DNA of 64,000 bases, from positions 6,896 through 70,895 of the forward strand of contig NZ_CAKVJB010000006.1 in NCBI RefSeq assembly GCF_934754935.1, in the 5' to 3' direction. The notes beneath the pieces are model-generated. The model was not told the DNA's origin, did not search any database, and worked only from the letters and a program-made list of their open reading frames with translations. Source of the stretch: an uncultured Holdemanella sp. GTDB lineage: Bacteria > Bacillota_I > Bacilli_A > Erysipelotrichales > Erysipelotrichaceae. A program made the translations under genes and the position numbers. Each line of letters starts with the position of its first letter. Within the stretch, counting starts at the first letter, position 1. This document shows positions 34,636-44,231 of the stretch, piece by piece.

Positions 34636-34789
34636 ATCCCTATTCTCCTATTTCATTTAACAAACATCTCCATAAAGCATTGAAAAATTACATATTATAT
34701 ACAATATTTTATAACCACTATTTTTCTATACTCTTTATTTATCAATATTTATTAACTATACACATTATATATTGATAACCTTGAAAACA

Positions 34790-34822
34790 CAAAAAAAGAA
34801 GCCGAAATTAATCAGCTTCTTC
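34790..34822 (-). terminator. terminator of the pyruvate:ferredoxin oxidoreductase gene
   Basis: On the minus strand AAGAAGC (34815-34821 complement) and GCTTCTT (34796-34802 complement) enclose a 12-base loop and are followed by seven T. Confidence 0.75.
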
Positions 34823-34832
34823 ATTTATTTTC

Positions 34833-37800
34833 TTACTTGTAAAGTTCAACTAAACGTTGTAAGTGTTCGTAACGTTCTTTAGCTACTTCTTCTGACTTAG
34901 CAAATAATTTTTCTGCTCTTTCAGGGAATGGTTTAACTAAACGAGTGTAACGAGATTCGTTGTGTAAGAAGTCTTGGTAAGTTCCATCTCCTTCTTTAGA
35001 AGTTAATGTGAATGGGTTCTTACCTGCTTCTTTCTTAGCTGGATCAAATGAGAATAAGTTCCAGTATCCAGATTTAACAGCTTTCTTCATTTCATCTTGA
35101 CAGTGGTTCATTCCACCCTTAGCAATACCGTGTAATTCACATGGTGCATAACCGATGATTAAAGATGGTCCTGGATAAGCTTCTGCTTCAGCAATACATT
35201 TAACTGCTTGTGCAGGGTTAGCTCCAAGAGCGATTTGTGCTACATAAACATATCCGTAGCTCATTGCGATTTCTGCTAAAGATTTTTTCTTCATTTCTTT
35301 ACCAGCTGCAGCGAACTGACAAACTTCACCGATGTTAGATGCTTTAGAAGCCTGTCCACCAGTGTTTGAATACATTTCTGTATCGAATACCATAACGTTT
35401 ACGTTTTCACCTGATGCAAGAACGTGGTCTAATCCACCGAATCCGATATCATAAGCCCATCCGTCTCCACCGAAGATCCAAACAGATTTCTTAGCTAAGT
35501 ATTCTTTCTTGTCTAATACAGCTTTAGCACCTGGGCATCCAGCTTCAGCAGCTTTTTCTACTTCAACTAATAATGCTTTTGTTGCTTCTGTGTTAGTACG
35601 AGTATCTTCTTTAGTTTCCATGAATTTTTCGAATGCAGCCTTGAATTCAGGAGTTGCTTTTTCGCTTTCGTTCATAGCACCTAATTTTTCGATAGCTTGT
35701 TCACGTAATACTTTTTGTCCTAATTGCATACCGAATCCGTGTTCAGCATTGTCTTCGAACAATGAGTTAGCCCATGCTGGTCCTTGTAAGCTATCTTTGT
35801 TTACTGTATATGGAGATACAGATGCTGGACCACCCCAGATTGAAGAACATCCAGTCGCATTTGATACATACATGTGTTCACCGAATAATTGAGTAATTAA
35901 ACGAGCATATGATGTTTCAGCACATCCAGCACATGATCCTGAGAACTCTAACAATGGTTGGTTGTATTGAGAACCCTTAACAGTATCATCAGCGAATCCA
36001 GAATCTTTCTTAGAAACGTTAGCTACTAAGTAATCGAATACTGGTTGTTGTTCAGCTTGAGATTCTTGAGGTACCATCTTGATAGCTTGAGTTGGACATA
36101 CAGTGATACATTCACCACATCCCATACAATCTAATGGAGATACACTCATTGTATATTTGTATTCTGTAGCTTTTGGTTTAACATCGGCTAATTTGATTTG
36201 TGCAGGAGCAGCTTTCACTTCTTCTTCGCTCAATAAGAATGGACGAATTGTTGCGTGAGAACATACGAATGCACATTGGTTACATTGAATACATTTTTCA
36301 GCATCCCATTCAGGAACTGTAACGGCTGTACCACGTTTTTCGTAAGCACTAGCACCAGTTTCCCATTGACCATCGATGTTTCCAGTAAATGCAGATACAG
36401 GTAATGAATCTCCATCCATTTTGTTAACTGGTTCCATGATGTCTTTAACCATCTTAACTGTTGCAGGACGTCCTGATAATTCAGGTCTTGGTGCATCAGC
36501 TTCTGGGTTTGCCCAAGATGCAGGGATTTCAACTTTGTGAGTTGCACCTACACCAGCATCGATAGCTTTGTAGTTCATTTCTACAACTGCATCACCCTTC
36601 TTAGAGTAAGATTTCTTAGCAGCTGCTTTCATGTAATCTACAGCTTCGTCAATTGGCATAATGTTAGCTAATTTGAAGAATGCTGATTGTAAGATTGTGT
36701 TTGTACGTTTACCCATACCGATTTCGATAGCTTTATCGATGGCATTGATTGTGTACAATTGAATATTGTTGTCTGCGATATATTTTTTAGATTCAGCAGG
36801 CATGTGTTTGTCTAATTCTTCGTCTGACCATTGGCAGTTGATCATGAATACACCACCAGGTTTAACGTCTTGAACCATCTTGTATCCATTTACTACATAT
36901 GAAGGGTTGTGACATGCTACGAAGTCAGCTTGGTTAATGTAGTATGGACTACGGATTGGCTTGTCTCCGAAACGCAAGTGAGAAATTGTGATACCACCTG
37001 TTTTCTTAGAGTCATATTGGAAGTAAGCCTGAATGTATTTGTCAGTGTGGTCACCGATGATCTTAGTAGAGTTCTTGTTAGCACCTACAGTACCGTCTCC
37101 TCCAAGACCCCAGAATTTACATTCAACAGTTCCTGGAGTTGAAGTGTTAGGAGCTGGTTTAACTTCTGGCAATGATAAGTTTGTAACGTCATCCACGATA
37201 CCAATTGTAAAACGAGGTTTTGGTTCGTCTTTTAACAATTCAGTGTAAACAGCGAATACACTTGAAGGTGGAGTATCCTTAGATCCTAAACCATAACGTC
37301 CACCGCAAAGAGTGATGTCATTTAATCCTGCTTCACGAAGTGTTGTAGCTACATCTAAGTATAATGGGTCTGCTAGAGCACCTGGTTCTTTAGTACGGTC
37401 AAGTACTGCAACTTTCTTAGCTGTCTTAGGAAGAACTTTTAGTAAGTGTTTGCTTGACCAAGGACGATATAAACGAACCTTAACTAAACCAACTTTTTCT
37501 CCTTTTGCAGTTAAGTAGTCAATAACTTCTTCAGCAACGTCATTGATAGAACCCATAGCGATGATTACACGATCAGCTTCAGGATCTCCATAGTAGTTGA
37601 ACAAGTCATAGTTTGTTCCTAATTTTTCATTGATTTTACCCATGTATTTTTCTACTACAGCAGGTAATTCATCATATGCAGTGTTACATGCTTCACGGTG
37701 TTGGAAGAAGATATCTCCATTTTCGTGAGAACCACGCATAGTTGGACGTTCTGGATTTAAAGCGTGTTTACGGAATTCCTCAACAGCTTCCATTGGACAC

Positions 37801-38381
37801 ATTTCTTTTAAATCTTCGTAGTCCCATTTTTCGATTTTTTGAATTTCGTGAGAAGTACGGAATCCATCGAAGAAGTTAATGAATGGTACTTTACCTTCTA
37901 AAGCAGCTAAGTGAGCTACTGGAGATAAATCCATAACTTCTTGTGGGTTAGTTTCACATAACATAGCGAAACCTGTTTGACGACAAGCATATACGTCTGA
38001 GTGATCACCGAAGATATTCAATGCATGAGTTGCAACTGTACGTGCAGAAACATCGAATACACAAGGCAATTGTTCAGCAGCAATCTTGTACATGTTTGGA
38101 ATCATCAATAATAAACCTTGAGATGCAGTGAAAGTATTAGTCAATGCACCAGCAGCTAATGATCCGTGAACAGCACCAGCAGCACCTGCTTCTGATTGTA
38201 ATTCACTTACAACTACTTGATTTCCAAAAATATTTTTTTGTCCAGCTGCAGACCATTGGTCAATAGAGTCTGCCATAGGACTAGATGGTGTAATAGGGTA
38301 AATTGCAGCAACGTCTGTAAAAGCATACGCAACGTGAGCCGCAGCCGTATTTCCATCCATAGACTGTTTTGCTCTAGGCAT
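34833..38381 (-). CDS. nifJ: pyruvate:ferredoxin (flavodoxin) oxidoreductase
   Basis: Oxidatively decarboxylates pyruvate to acetyl-CoA and CO2, reducing ferredoxin; the main pyruvate route in anaerobes. The single-chain 1182-residue form has the N-terminal domain (GNTAAAHVAYAFTDVAAIYP), two ferredoxin-like clusters (CIQCNQCAFVC at about 699, CMGCGECITVC at about 751), the proximal cluster Cys (GSCAGCAETSYARL) and the thiamine diphosphate site (GGDGWAYDIGFGGLDHV, then MYSNTGGQAS). It has its own AGGAGG RBS. The cofactor is supplied through thiN in this window. Confidence 0.97.
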   Translation of the reverse strand: MPRAKQSMDGNTAAAHVAYAFTDVAAIYPITPSSPMADSIDQWSAAGQKNIFGNQVVVSELQSEAGAAGAVHGSLAAGALTNTFTASQGLLLMIPNMYKIAAEQLPCVFDVSARTVATHALNIFGDHSDVYACRQTGFAMLCETNPQEVMDLSPVAHLAALEGKVPFINFFDGFRTSHEIQKIEKWDYEDLKEMCPMEAVEEFRKHALNPERPTMRGSHENGDIFFQHREACNTAYDELPAVVEKYMGKINEKLGTNYDLFNYYGDPEADRVIIAMGSINDVAEEVIDYLTAKGEKVGLVKVRLYRPWSSKHLLKVLPKTAKKVAVLDRTKEPGALADPLYLDVATTLREAGLNDITLCGGRYGLGSKDTPPSSVFAVYTELLKDEPKPRFTIGIVDDVTNLSLPEVKPAPNTSTPGTVECKFWGLGGDGTVGANKNSTKIIGDHTDKYIQAYFQYDSKKTGGITISHLRFGDKPIRSPYYINQADFVACHNPSYVVNGYKMVQDVKPGGVFMINCQWSDEELDKHMPAESKKYIADNNIQLYTINAIDKAIEIGMGKRTNTILQSAFFKLANIMPIDEAVDYMKAAAKKSYSKKGDAVVEMNYKAIDAGVGATHKVEIPASWANPEADAPRPELSGRPATVKMVKDIMEPVNKMDGDSLPVSAFTGNIDGQWETGASAYEKRGTAVTVPEWDAEKCIQCNQCAFVCSHATIRPFLLSEEEVKAAPAQIKLADVKPKATEYKYTMSVSPLDCMGCGECITVCPTQAIKMVPQESQAEQQPVFDYLVANVSKKDSGFADDTVKGSQYNQPLLEFSGSCAGCAETSYARLITQLFGEHMYVSNATGCSSIWGGPASVSPYTVNKDSLQGPAWANSLFEDNAEHGFGMQLGQKVLREQAIEKLGAMNESEKATPEFKAAFEKFMETKEDTRTNTEATKALLVEVEKAAEAGCPGAKAVLDKKEYLAKKSVWIFGGDGWAYDIGFGGLDHVLASGENVNVMVFDTEMYSNTGGQASKASNIGEVCQFAAAGKEMKKKSLAEIAMSYGYVYVAQIALGANPAQAVKCIAEAEAYPGPSLIIGYAPCELHGIAKGGMNHCQDEMKKAVKSGYWNLFSFDPAKKEAGKNPFTLTSKEGDGTYQDFLHNESRYTRLVKPFPERAEKLFAKSEEVAKERYEHLQRLVELYK

Positions 38382-38494
38382 TAATATTTCCTCCTTTATA
38401 GATATTCAATACCATAGTTTATTATACGAGCTTCATGTCAAATTTTAAAGGTAAAATTCACTATAGAGGTTAGTCTTATCTAATTTGTAAGCAT

Positions 38495-38530
38495 ATAAAA
38501 AAGAGACGTAAACACTTGCTTACATCTCTA
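38495..38530 (-). terminator. terminator of pgi
   Basis: Arms 38520-38529 and 38502-38511 pair with one mismatch on the minus strand and are followed by TTTTTT. Confidence 0.75.
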
Positions 38531-38539
38531 TTTTCATCA

Positions 38540-39811
38540 TTATTCTTTACCTAATAATTTGAACATGTTCTTTTTATAAACTTCAACACCAGGTTGGTTG
38601 AATGGGTTAGAATCATTCATCAAAGTTGTCATTGCGATGGCCTTGAAGAAGAACATACACATATTACCAAAGTCATAAGAAGTCATACCTGGCATAGTTA
38701 ATAAGATATTTGGAACTCCACCAGTTTCTTCATGAGCTTGTAATGTTCCTTTGGCAGCCATTTTATTAGCCCAGTCCACACTCTTACCAGCTAAGTAGTT
38801 CATTCCATCTTCATTGGCTTCATCATTAGGGAATGTTAAGTCAATCATTGGTGTTTCAACATATAAGTTTGTTTCAAACAATACTTTCTTACCTTCCTGA
38901 ACAAATTGTCCTAAAGAGTGTAAGTCTGTTGAGAAGCATACTGAATCCGGTAAAATACCTTTTCCATCTTTTCCTTCACTTTCACCAAACAATTGTTTCC
39001 ACCATTCTGCAACCATCTGCATTTGAGGTTCATAGTTTACTAATAATTCAACATCATATCCTTGATTTTGAAGAATACGACGAGCTACGGCATAACGATA
39101 AGCTGCATTCTTTTCAAGATCTGCATCTCCATATTCACCCATACCATCATGTAAACCTTTCATCAACGCATCAATATCGATTCCAGCTACTGCAATTGGC
39201 AATAATCCAACTGGCGTAATAACTGAGAAACGACCACCGATATCATCAGGAATTACAAATGTTTCATATCCTTCTTTATCAGCTAAAGCCTTCAATGTTC
39301 CTCTAGCTTTATCTGTAGTAGCGATGATACGATTTTTTGCATCTTCACCATATTTTTCTTCCATAAATTGTTTCAAGATACGGAAAGCTAAAGCTGTTTC
39401 TGTTGTAGTTCCAGATTTAGAAATAACATTTACTGTAACTTCCTTATCTTTAATATAGTTCATAACCTGTGAAATATAAGTTGATGAGAAAGTATTTCCC
39501 ATATAAATAATTTCAGGCTTGTTGTCACCATATAAACCATTCATCATTTCAATGGCAGCACGAGCACCTAAGTAAGATCCTCCAATACCACATACAACGA
39601 ATACTTCTGTGTTTTCACGTACTTTTGCGGCAACCTCTTTAATGCGACTAAATTCATCTTTATCATAATTGTTAGCCCAGTTTAGCCAACCAATAAAGTC
39701 GTTACCCTTACATGTACCGTTTTGTAAAGCTTCATCAATTGCGCGAACTTGATCTTGATAAGCTTTTACATCTTCTTTTAAGAAAGCATGATTTAAATCT
39801 AACGTAATCAT
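38540..39811 (-). CDS. pgi: glucose-6-phosphate isomerase
   Basis: Interconverts glucose 6-phosphate and fructose 6-phosphate. The 423-residue length is typical of the compact Gram-positive form. Motifs present are GIGGSYLGARAAIEM, the sugar-phosphate site SKSGTTTETALAFR, GGRFSVITPVGLLP and the C-terminal Lys in NQPGVEVYKKNMFKLL. The start at 39811 (MITLDLNHAF) is chosen because a TATAAT on the minus strand lies at 39846-39851, downstream of a longer in-frame start, and GGAGGG precedes 39811. Confidence 0.95.
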   Translation of the reverse strand: MITLDLNHAFLKEDVKAYQDQVRAIDEALQNGTCKGNDFIGWLNWANNYDKDEFSRIKEVAAKVRENTEVFVVCGIGGSYLGARAAIEMMNGLYGDNKPEIIYMGNTFSSTYISQVMNYIKDKEVTVNVISKSGTTTETALAFRILKQFMEEKYGEDAKNRIIATTDKARGTLKALADKEGYETFVIPDDIGGRFSVITPVGLLPIAVAGIDIDALMKGLHDGMGEYGDADLEKNAAYRYAVARRILQNQGYDVELLVNYEPQMQMVAEWWKQLFGESEGKDGKGILPDSVCFSTDLHSLGQFVQEGKKVLFETNLYVETPMIDLTFPNDEANEDGMNYLAGKSVDWANKMAAKGTLQAHEETGGVPNILLTMPGMTSYDFGNMCMFFFKAIAMTTLMNDSNPFNQPGVEVYKKNMFKLLGKE

Positions 39812-39845
39812 ATTTATTTTCCCTCCATAGCTATCTCCACTCATG

Positions 39846-39878
39846 ATTATACCACGATTTAACATTGTGTGATATAAT
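39846..39878. promoter_or_regulatory. divergent -10 elements of pgi and the YuiD-like gene
   Basis: On the minus strand TATAAT is at 39846-39851. On the plus strand TATAAT is at 39873-39878 with TG one base before it (extended -10). The -35 elements are weak. The two promoters nearly overlap, so their transcription may interfere. Confidence 0.55.
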
Positions 39879-39902
39879 GTTTTTTGTTAGGAGTGTGAGT
39901 TT

Positions 39903-40364
39903 ATGATACCATCGTCCTTATACCCGCTGATCACAGCTCTTTTGAGCAATGTGCTTGCACAAGTGGGAAAAACGGTCGTATATTATTATAGAACCGGCAA
40001 ATGGGACTTACACTGGGTCATCGCTAGTGGAGGCTTTCCAAGCAGTCACTCATCCACAGTTACCGCCCTTTCCTTATCTATTGGAATTCAGGAAGGTTTT
40101 GATTCAGCCATATTTGCCGTAACCACTATCTTTTCCTTTATTGTCATGTATGATGCATGTCACGTCCGCTATTACTCAGGTAAAAATATTGAATTAACAC
40201 AACAGTTAGTCAAAGATTTACGTGAAATGACAGGACTTCGCTTTGACGATCCAATCTATCAAGAAAAATTAAAGAATGTTCTTGGTCATAAATTTGTCGA
40301 AGTCATTGGAGGATTTGTGGTAGGACTTATTGTCCCATTGATTTTATGTCCACTATTTTTATAA
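39903..40364 (+). CDS. divergent PAP2-family membrane protein (YuiD-like)
   Basis: A 153-residue membrane protein of the DUF212/divergent PAP2 group. The motif GGFPSSHSSTVTAL matches the acid phosphatase SxxH site and MYDACHVRYYSGKN the second conserved region. No classical KxxxxxxRP motif is visible, as is usual in this branch. RBS TTAGGAG. It is followed after 17 bases by the NifU-like gene. Activity uncertain. Confidence 0.87.
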   Translation: MIPSSLYPLITALLSNVLAQVGKTVVYYYRTGKWDLHWVIASGGFPSSHSSTVTALSLSIGIQEGFDSAIFAVTTIFSFIVMYDACHVRYYSGKNIELTQQLVKDLREMTGLRFDDPIYQEKLKNVLGHKFVEVIGGFVVGLIVPLILCPLFL

Positions 40365-40381
40365 GTTAGGAGTGTTATTTT

Positions 40382-40621
40382 ATGGATACTGTAGTAGATA
40401 GTAAAGCCGTTAATGATTGTTTAGATAAGATTCGCCCTTATATTCAACATGACGGAGGCGATATTGAATTATTAGGAGTTGATGAATTCAATGTTGTCTA
40501 TGTATCTTTCAAAGGTGCATGTCAAGGATGTATGATGGCTTCTGTAGATTTCTCAGGCGGTATCAAAGAATTATTGCTTGAAGAAGTGCCAAACATCCGT
40601 GATGTAGTGCTTGTAGGTTAA
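40382..40621 (+). CDS. NifU C-terminal-domain protein (iron-sulfur carrier)
   Basis: A 79-residue NifU-type scaffold with the cluster motif GACQGCMMASV (CxxC) and the opening LDKIRPYIQHDGGDIELL. Such proteins carry or hand over 4Fe-4S clusters, of which PFOR in this window needs several. Terminator directly after the stop. Confidence 0.93.
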   Translation: MDTVVDSKAVNDCLDKIRPYIQHDGGDIELLGVDEFNVVYVSFKGACQGCMMASVDFSGGIKELLLEEVPNIRDVVLVG

Positions 40622-40650
40622 GATATCGAAAGATATCTTTTTATTTTTAA
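40620..40650 (+). terminator. terminator after the NifU-like gene
   Basis: AAGATATC and GATATCTT around a GAAA tetraloop (40620-40639), followed by TTTATTTTT. Confidence 0.85.
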
Positions 40651-40662
40651 AGGAGTTTTACC

Positions 40663-41988
40663 ATGTACACCAAAGAACAATTAAAAAGGCTATTAATTCC
40701 ATTAATGTTCGAACAAGTTTTAACCGCATTAATGGGATCCGTTGACACCATTATGGTCACCAACATAGGTTCAGCCGCCATTTCCGCCGTTTCCCTTGTG
40801 GATTCATTAAACATTTTAATCATCAACGTATTTGCCGCCATGGCAACCGGAGGCGCTATCATCTGTGCCCAATACCTAGGATCGAACCAAAAAGATAAGG
40901 CCAACCAAGCCTTGAAACAATTGATTTTTTCCGTAACCCTCATTTCCATATTGATAACAATTCCCTGCATTGTATTTAGAAGACCACTACTTACCCTTAT
41001 CTTTGGATCTGTCGAAAAAAGCGTGATGGACAATTCATTAAGTTACCTTTACATCACAGCCCTGTCCTATCCATTCATTGCCCTATATAATGCAGCTGCC
41101 GCAAGCTTTCGTACCAGTCAAAACTCAAGACTTCCCATGGCCATTGCGTTTGGGTCAAATATCTTAAATATTTTAGGAAACACCTTTTTCATCTTTACCC
41201 TAAACTTAGGTGTAGCCGGAGCCGCCATTTCTACCCTACTATCTAGAATCGTTAGTGCAGCCATTATCCTGATTCTATTAAAACAGCCCAAACAAGATTT
41301 ATATGTCGATTCTTATTTAAGTATCCGACCAGAAATTGAAACAATCACAAAAATATTAAAAATAGGTATTCCAACTGGCATTGAAAATGGTATGTTTCAA
41401 TTTGGAAAACTCGTTATTCAATCCACTGTATCCACAATGGGAACAACGGCCATTGCAGCCCAAGCCATGGTTGCCATGTTAGAAAGTTTTGCATGTCAAG
41501 CAAGTATCGGTATTGGGCTTGGTATGATGACTGTTGTTGGAAAATGTGTAGGTGCTAAAGAATACGAACAAGCGAAACACTATACAATTTTACTCACAAA
41601 ATATGCATGGATAGCCTGCATTATATGTTGTGCTATGATCATGTTTCCAATCAAACAAATCACTAGTCTTGCCGGAATGGAGCCAGAAAGTGCCAAACTA
41701 GCCATTTGGTTAACACGCATTGTCTTCACATACAAAATGATATTCTGGACACCCTCATTTTTACCAGGCTATGGCCTAAGAGCTACTGGCGATGTAAAAT
41801 TCAGTATGATCACATCCACTCTATCCATGTGGATCTGCAGAGTTGTAGTCACAATCTTTTTAGTCCATCAATTCCATATGGGACCCTTAGCCGTATGGAT
41901 TGGTATGGGATCCGATTGGACAGTACGCTCATTTATCTTCTTAGCTCGTTTTAAATCAAATAAATGGTTAGAACATAAGGTCATCTAA
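40663..41988 (+). CDS. MATE family efflux transporter
   Basis: Twelve-helix cation-coupled exporter of 441 residues. The N-terminal FEQVLTALMGSVDTIMVTNI and the repeated second-half GIPTGIENGMFQFGKLVIQS are characteristic. RBS AAAGGAG. The last 24 codons are present again, with only synonymous changes, at 42411-42475 next to the Fic gene. The substrate is unknown. Confidence 0.93.
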   Translation: MYTKEQLKRLLIPLMFEQVLTALMGSVDTIMVTNIGSAAISAVSLVDSLNILIINVFAAMATGGAIICAQYLGSNQKDKANQALKQLIFSVTLISILITIPCIVFRRPLLTLIFGSVEKSVMDNSLSYLYITALSYPFIALYNAAAASFRTSQNSRLPMAIAFGSNILNILGNTFFIFTLNLGVAGAAISTLLSRIVSAAIILILLKQPKQDLYVDSYLSIRPEIETITKILKIGIPTGIENGMFQFGKLVIQSTVSTMGTTAIAAQAMVAMLESFACQASIGIGLGMMTVVGKCVGAKEYEQAKHYTILLTKYAWIACIICCAMIMFPIKQITSLAGMEPESAKLAIWLTRIVFTYKMIFWTPSFLPGYGLRATGDVKFSMITSTLSMWICRVVVTIFLVHQFHMGPLAVWIGMGSDWTVRSFIFLARFKSNKWLEHKVI

Positions 41989-42014
41989 CACAAAAGGAGT
42001 AGTTCACGCTTAAC

Positions 42015-42050
42015 ATCTAAGAGATGCATATATTGTGCATCTCTTTTTTT
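42015..42050 (+). terminator. terminator of the MATE gene
   Basis: AAGAGATGCA (42019-42028) and TGCATCTCTT (42036-42045) with a 7-base loop and a run of T. Confidence 0.85.
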
Positions 42051-42159
42051 AGTGCAATATCGCATTTATTTTAATTTTAGATTTCATGTTTCAAACTATA
42101 AAGGAAAAAATTCAAAATTTTTATAAGGGTCAAAAAATATAAGAATATTGAGTCTTTTC

Positions 42160-42250
42160 AAAAATAAAAAGCGAGCCCTACCGATTGGTTACGATAGTGA
42201 TTCGCTAGTTTGCCGTCTGATGACGACCTTCGTCACTAGTAATATACCAC
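42160..42250 (-). ncRNA. candidate small structured RNA with its own terminator
   Basis: On the minus strand a helix CTAGT/ACTAG (42235-42239 with 42205-42209) encloses a perfect hairpin TGACGA-AGG-TCGTCA (42221-42235). It is followed by a long hairpin between 42205 and 42171 (GCGA...TCGC) and TTTTTATTTTT. This arrangement is like small RNAs or antisense antitoxins that end in a strong terminator. The sequence recalls the GCGAACC/GACGACC-type RNAs beside holin-like type I toxins, but no toxin ORF is visible next to it. Function unproven. Confidence 0.4.
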
Positions 42251-42313
42251 CCATCTGTGAAAATGCAAGGAAATTATTATGCACTAATTAATACCTTCTG
42301 ATTCAAAAACGAT

Positions 42314-42496
42314 AATGTCATAGTGAAACCAATTCATTTTTAATTTTTGTCATACTTCCTTAAATATTTATTCCATGAAATACTGTAGTTGTACCTTCCA
42401 CTTGGACGATTCGTTCATTTATTTTCTTAGCTCGTTTTAAATCAAATAAGTGGCTCGAACATAAGGTCATCTAACACAAAAGGAGTAGTTCTCGCT
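42314..42496. repeat. second, partial copies of the Fic/esterase junction and of the MATE 3' end
   Basis: 42314-42401 resembles 43391-43492 (start of the Fic gene plus end of the esterase gene) with two small deletions. 42402-42496 resembles 41916-42010 (end of the MATE gene and following 20 bases). The MATE-tail copy keeps the protein frame SFIFLARFKSNKWLEHKVI with only synonymous differences, while the esterase-tail copy has a CAA to TAA stop. The segment is a recombination scar beside the Fic gene. Confidence 0.75.
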
Positions 42497-42502
42497 ATTA
42501 CT

Positions 42503-43438
42503 TTAAAAATCTAATTTGACTTTTTGGCTTTTGATTGACTCTAATGCATCACAAATATTGCTCTTTTCCGTTTCCCCAATGACTTGATCATCAGCTACAA
42601 GTTGATAGATTCCTTCATCTATTTCAAACAAAACATATTGTTCATTTTCATCAACAATCTTATTCTTTGACAACTCTTTTTGACCAAAATCTTTAAATAT
42701 ATCAAATTGTTCGCAAACAGATGCATAAATATCTTGTTGTGTTAAAAGAGTATCAATTAAATAATTTCTTTCAAAATCCCATTCTTTTAAGCCACGCAGA
42801 TAAAATGCACAATCTCGATCTAATAGTACAAATGGAATACAATTATTCTGTAGACATTGTTTAAACATAATCATTTGTCCAGTACGTCCATTTCCATCTC
42901 CAAACGGATGTATTCTTTCGAAACAAACATGAAATTCTACAATATCTTCAAAGGATAAAACCCCTTTATTTTGAAACTTTTCTAACAAAGCATCTAATTC
43001 CGTTTCAACATCAGCTGGTTTTGTCGTTTTAAAAGGATTTATCATTCCAATCCCATTTTCTCTTACTTTAAAACCACCCACATTATATGCCGGATTATCC
43101 TCATAAGACGTACCCCTTTTCAAAATCATATTCATCTGAATCATCATTTCTTTTGATAATGGTTCATCCACTGTTTTTAACATATAATCAAACAACCGAA
43201 AATGATTTCGTGCTTCTAGTGCATCATCTAAAGGAACTAATTCTTTATCTTTAGGTTCAATAAACATATTATTTGTTTCAAATATTTGTTCAGTTTGATC
43301 CTTCGATAGTCTCGAGCCCTCTATTTTGTTGGAATTAAACGCAAAATTAATTTGAGTCCAATGATAAATATTCCCCTTAACTTTCATGTTCATTTGTGAA
43401 ATCAATTCATTTTTAATTGTTTTTACTTTATTTATCAT
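42503..43438 (-). CDS. Fic-domain AMP-transferase
   Basis: Protein of 311 residues that in characterised relatives transfers AMP or another nucleotide part to a target hydroxyl. The active-site motif ERIHPFGDGNGRTGQM (about residue 170) is canonical HPFxxGNGR with the catalytic His. An inhibitory helix SNKIEG (about residue 32) fits (S/T)xxxE(G/N) at the N-terminus, so activity should be autoinhibited. The C-terminal 90 residues carry a further domain of unknown role. No separate antitoxin is seen. Flanked by duplicated neighbour sequence, which suggests acquisition by recombination. Confidence 0.9.
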   Translation of the reverse strand: MINKVKTIKNELISQMNMKVKGNIYHWTQINFAFNSNKIEGSRLSKDQTEQIFETNNMFIEPKDKELVPLDDALEARNHFRLFDYMLKTVDEPLSKEMMIQMNMILKRGTSYEDNPAYNVGGFKVRENGIGMINPFKTTKPADVETELDALLEKFQNKGVLSFEDIVEFHVCFERIHPFGDGNGRTGQMIMFKQCLQNNCIPFVLLDRDCAFYLRGLKEWDFERNYLIDTLLTQQDIYASVCEQFDIFKDFGQKELSKNKIVDENEQYVLFEIDEGIYQLVADDQVIGETEKSNICDALESIKSQKVKLDF

Positions 43439-43440
43439 AC

Positions 43441-44184
43441 TTACGACTCCTTAAATATTTGTTCCATAAAATACTGTAGTTGTACCTTCCACCAAGGCCA
43501 ATCATGATAGACATCATAACCCCAGAAATCACACCAAGCCTCGATGTGCTGATCATATAAAATAGTGCTGATTTGTCTAAGTGATTCAACACATTCTTGT
43601 TCCCAATTACCTTGTCCTACACAAAAGATCAATTTAGATTGTTTATACAATTCCATATAGGGATGGTCTTGTGGCATATTCTTTAAATAGGCACATGGAT
43701 TATTGTGATAAGTATTTTCATCATGATAATCGCCATAGAAAAATTCTGTATCATAAATGCCAGATAAGGCTAATAAGGTATCGAATTGATTTGGGAAACG
43801 GAAAATTAAATTAGCGGCATGCGTTGCTCCTAGACTTGCCCCTGTAACCATCCACTTATCGTGATTATTCATCTTTTCTTGTACACTAGGAATTAATTCT
43901 GTAAGAATATATTCAAACCAAAGTTCATGTTTCAACATACGAACCTTTGTGTTGTAAGGATAGGACCATGTTTCTAAATCCAAAGTATCACACGTTACGA
44001 TTGTCAATTGATTGGCTTCGATCCATTTGGATACTTCATGAATCATGCCTCGATCTTCCCATTCAAAGAAACGTCCATTTTGACTTGGAATGGCTAGACA
44101 TAATTTGCCGCCTTGACCATAGATTTTATATTCCATTTCACGATCCAAACAATTTGAATACTCTTTTATATATTGCACTTGCAT
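43441..44184 (-). CDS. putative esterase (alpha/beta-hydrolase fold)
   Basis: A 247-residue protein of the esterase D-like family. The nucleophile motif is TGASLGATHAANL (GxSxG), a possible acid lies in ALSGIYDTEFF, and the catalytic His in GYDVYHDWPWW at the C-terminus. No signal peptide. It lies two bases upstream (in transcription) of the Fic gene, but the scar at 42314-42496 shows that this neighbour is a late arrival. Substrate unknown. Confidence 0.83.
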   Translation of the reverse strand: MQVQYIKEYSNCLDREMEYKIYGQGGKLCLAIPSQNGRFFEWEDRGMIHEVSKWIEANQLTIVTCDTLDLETWSYPYNTKVRMLKHELWFEYILTELIPSVQEKMNNHDKWMVTGASLGATHAANLIFRFPNQFDTLLALSGIYDTEFFYGDYHDENTYHNNPCAYLKNMPQDHPYMELYKQSKLIFCVGQGNWEQECVESLRQISTILYDQHIEAWCDFWGYDVYHDWPWWKVQLQYFMEQIFKES

Positions 44185-44231
44185 GGTGTTACCCCTTTCA
44201 GAAAAATTTTGTTTTATTATACCACATTTTA

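Noticed and set aside
35509..35892. Long plus-strand frame opposite the pyruvate:ferredoxin oxidoreductase gene
   Set aside because: Antisense shadow of a conserved enzyme; low-complexity Ser/Ala-rich translation with no start signals.
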